Assembly: GCA_965218205.1 (NCBI GenBank)
Contig: OZ244590.1
Coordinates: forward strand, 744,001 to 808,000
DNA: 64,000 bases
DNA from: CBDDCA01 sp965218205
Lineage (GTDB): Bacteria; Spirochaetota; Spirochaetia; WTKD01; G963693115
Reading direction: 5' to 3'
This document shows, one piece after another, positions 63,273 through 64,000 of this stretch (position 1 is the stretch's first letter; every line of letters starts with the position of its first letter). Under the pieces are notes generated by a model. It saw only the letters and a list, made by a program, of their open reading frames with translations. It was not told the DNA's origin and did not search any database. The position numbers and the translations under genes are program-made.

Positions 63273-64000
63273 GTGTTGAAAAAAAGTATATTTTTTATAT
63301 GTATAGCATTGCTATATGCAAGTGTGGTAGTATGGGCAGGAGGAGAAAGTGAAGGTACAAAAGATTCAGATACTGCTGTGTCTTTTACTTTAGCTCATAA
63401 TCATAAAGAGAATGGTATGTATCATATTGGTGCTATCAAATTTAAGGAATTAGTTGAATCTCGGACTAATGGTATGATAACTATTGATATTTTTTCGGGA
63501 GGACAGTTAGGGGCAGATAGGGAGATACAAGAAGGCATTGAGCTTGGTACTATTGATATGGGAGTTTCAAGTTCTCCTGTATCAAGTATCAATGATTATG
63601 CAAAGTTATTGGATGCTCCGTATTTATTTGTCAATAGAGAGCATGTCACTGAGGTGTTAGATGGTGATTTAGGAAAAAGAATTTCAGCTCCTTTAGACAA
63701 GAAAAATATCAAGCAACTAGCGTTTTGGGAAAATGGGTTTCGGCAAATTACCAATAATAAGAGACCTATTGTTGTACCATCTGATTTAAGTGGCTTAAAG
63801 TTACGCACTCCAGAAAATGCGGTAAGGTTAGAGACATTTAAGACTTTTGGAGCAAATCCTACTCCTATGTCATTTAAGGAAGTGTTTGGAGCATTACAGC
63901 AGGGAGTAATAGATGGTCAAGAAAATCCTCTTGCTGTTATTAACCAAGGTTCTCTTTTCGAAGTACAAACATATCTTTCTATATCAAACCATGTGTATTC
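63273..64000 (+). CDS. dctP: TRAP transporter substrate-binding protein, DctP type (3' end outside window)
   Basis: GTG start 6 bases after AGGAGG. A signal peptide (FICIALLYASVVVWAGG) is followed by a DctP-like domain with LAHNHKENGMYHIGAIKFKELV, IDIFSGGQLGADREIQEGIELGTIDMGV, the carboxylate-binding Arg in LSGLKLRTPEN, and FGALQQGVIDGQENP. It should bind an organic acid or sugar acid outside the membrane and pass it to DctQ/DctM permeases expected downstream. It ends the visible sugar cluster, which supports a sugar-acid substrate for the pathway. Confidence 0.88.
   Translation, partial: MLKKSIFFICIALLYASVVVWAGGESEGTKDSDTAVSFTLAHNHKENGMYHIGAIKFKELVESRTNGMITIDIFSGGQLGADREIQEGIELGTIDMGVSSSPVSSINDYAKLLDAPYLFVNREHVTEVLDGDLGKRISAPLDKKNIKQLAFWENGFRQITNNKRPIVVPSDLSGLKLRTPENAVRLETFKTFGANPTPMSFKEVFGALQQGVIDGQENPLAVINQGSLFEVQTYLSISNHVY

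Overview
The window looks like a piece of an AT-rich spirochaete chromosome. Four things support this. The lysyl-tRNA synthetase is class I (31545-33590). There are BMP/TmpC-type basic membrane lipoproteins beside a nucleoside-type ABC transporter. RpoB has Asn at the position equivalent to E. coli Ser531, as in the naturally rifampicin-resistant spirochaetes. Many genes encode exported or lipidated proteins. The genus cannot be named from sequence alone. None of the seven tRNA genes encodes its CCA end.

Layout. 1-2.2 kb: clpP (cut by the window edge), tig and tRNA-Gly/Leu/Lys. 2.6-7.7 kb: a secreted thermonuclease, an orphan PD-(D/E)XK protein, tRNA-Arg/His, an MvaI/BcnI-type restriction-modification pair, and a type I specificity gene (hsdS-A) switched off by a C14 tract. 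7.7-12.3 kb: exonuclease III and three overlapping genes for unknown envelope proteins. 12.4-21.7 kb: a broken XRE regulator, two small membrane proteins, a nucleoside-type ABC importer (ATPase plus two permeases), two tandem near-identical BMP lipoprotein genes, and a DUF4268-type nuclease-like protein. 21.9-31.5 kb: mostly housekeeping and envelope genes (PEBP-like lipoprotein, exported MsrA, HisI, M23 peptidase, fructosamine kinase, ABC/SDR genes, TauE permease, RlpA). 31.5-35.3 kb: class I LysRS with an internal duplication, RpiA and Era. 35.5-38.8 kb: a Panacea-domain protein coupled to a class III nucleotide cyclase, a second ClpP, and two unknown genes, one apparently frameshifted.

39.0-46.6 kb holds a single giant lipoprotein gene of about 2,520 codons. 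It has fibronectin-III-like domains, about eight repeats of roughly 140 residues, and a C-terminal BspA/DUF285 repeat. A G18 tract in its signal-peptide region puts it out of frame in this copy. 46.7-48.5 kb encodes a membrane protein and a lipoprotein. 48.6-59.8 kb is the conserved tRNA-Thr, tRNA-Trp, secE-nusG-rplKAJL-rpoBC block. It is followed on the opposite strand by a second, intact hsdS (hsdS-B). 61.2-64 kb starts a sugar-uptake and catabolism operon: DhaK-like kinase, KGPDC/HPS-like enzyme, cupin, and TRAP binding protein cut by the window end.

Three themes stand out. First, contingency: long homopolymers sit inside hsdS-A (C14) and the giant surface lipoprotein (G18), and a T15 lies just upstream of the latter's promoter. 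Second, specificity shuffling: the first target-recognition domain of hsdS-A is nearly the same as the second domain of hsdS-B, and the upstream flanks match. Third, candidate immunity: the Panacea-cyclase pair behind a perfect consensus promoter is the best candidate for an undescribed toxin-antitoxin or cyclic-nucleotide defence module. A distant small membrane protein at 17.8-18.4 kb resembles Pycsar-type transmembrane effectors.
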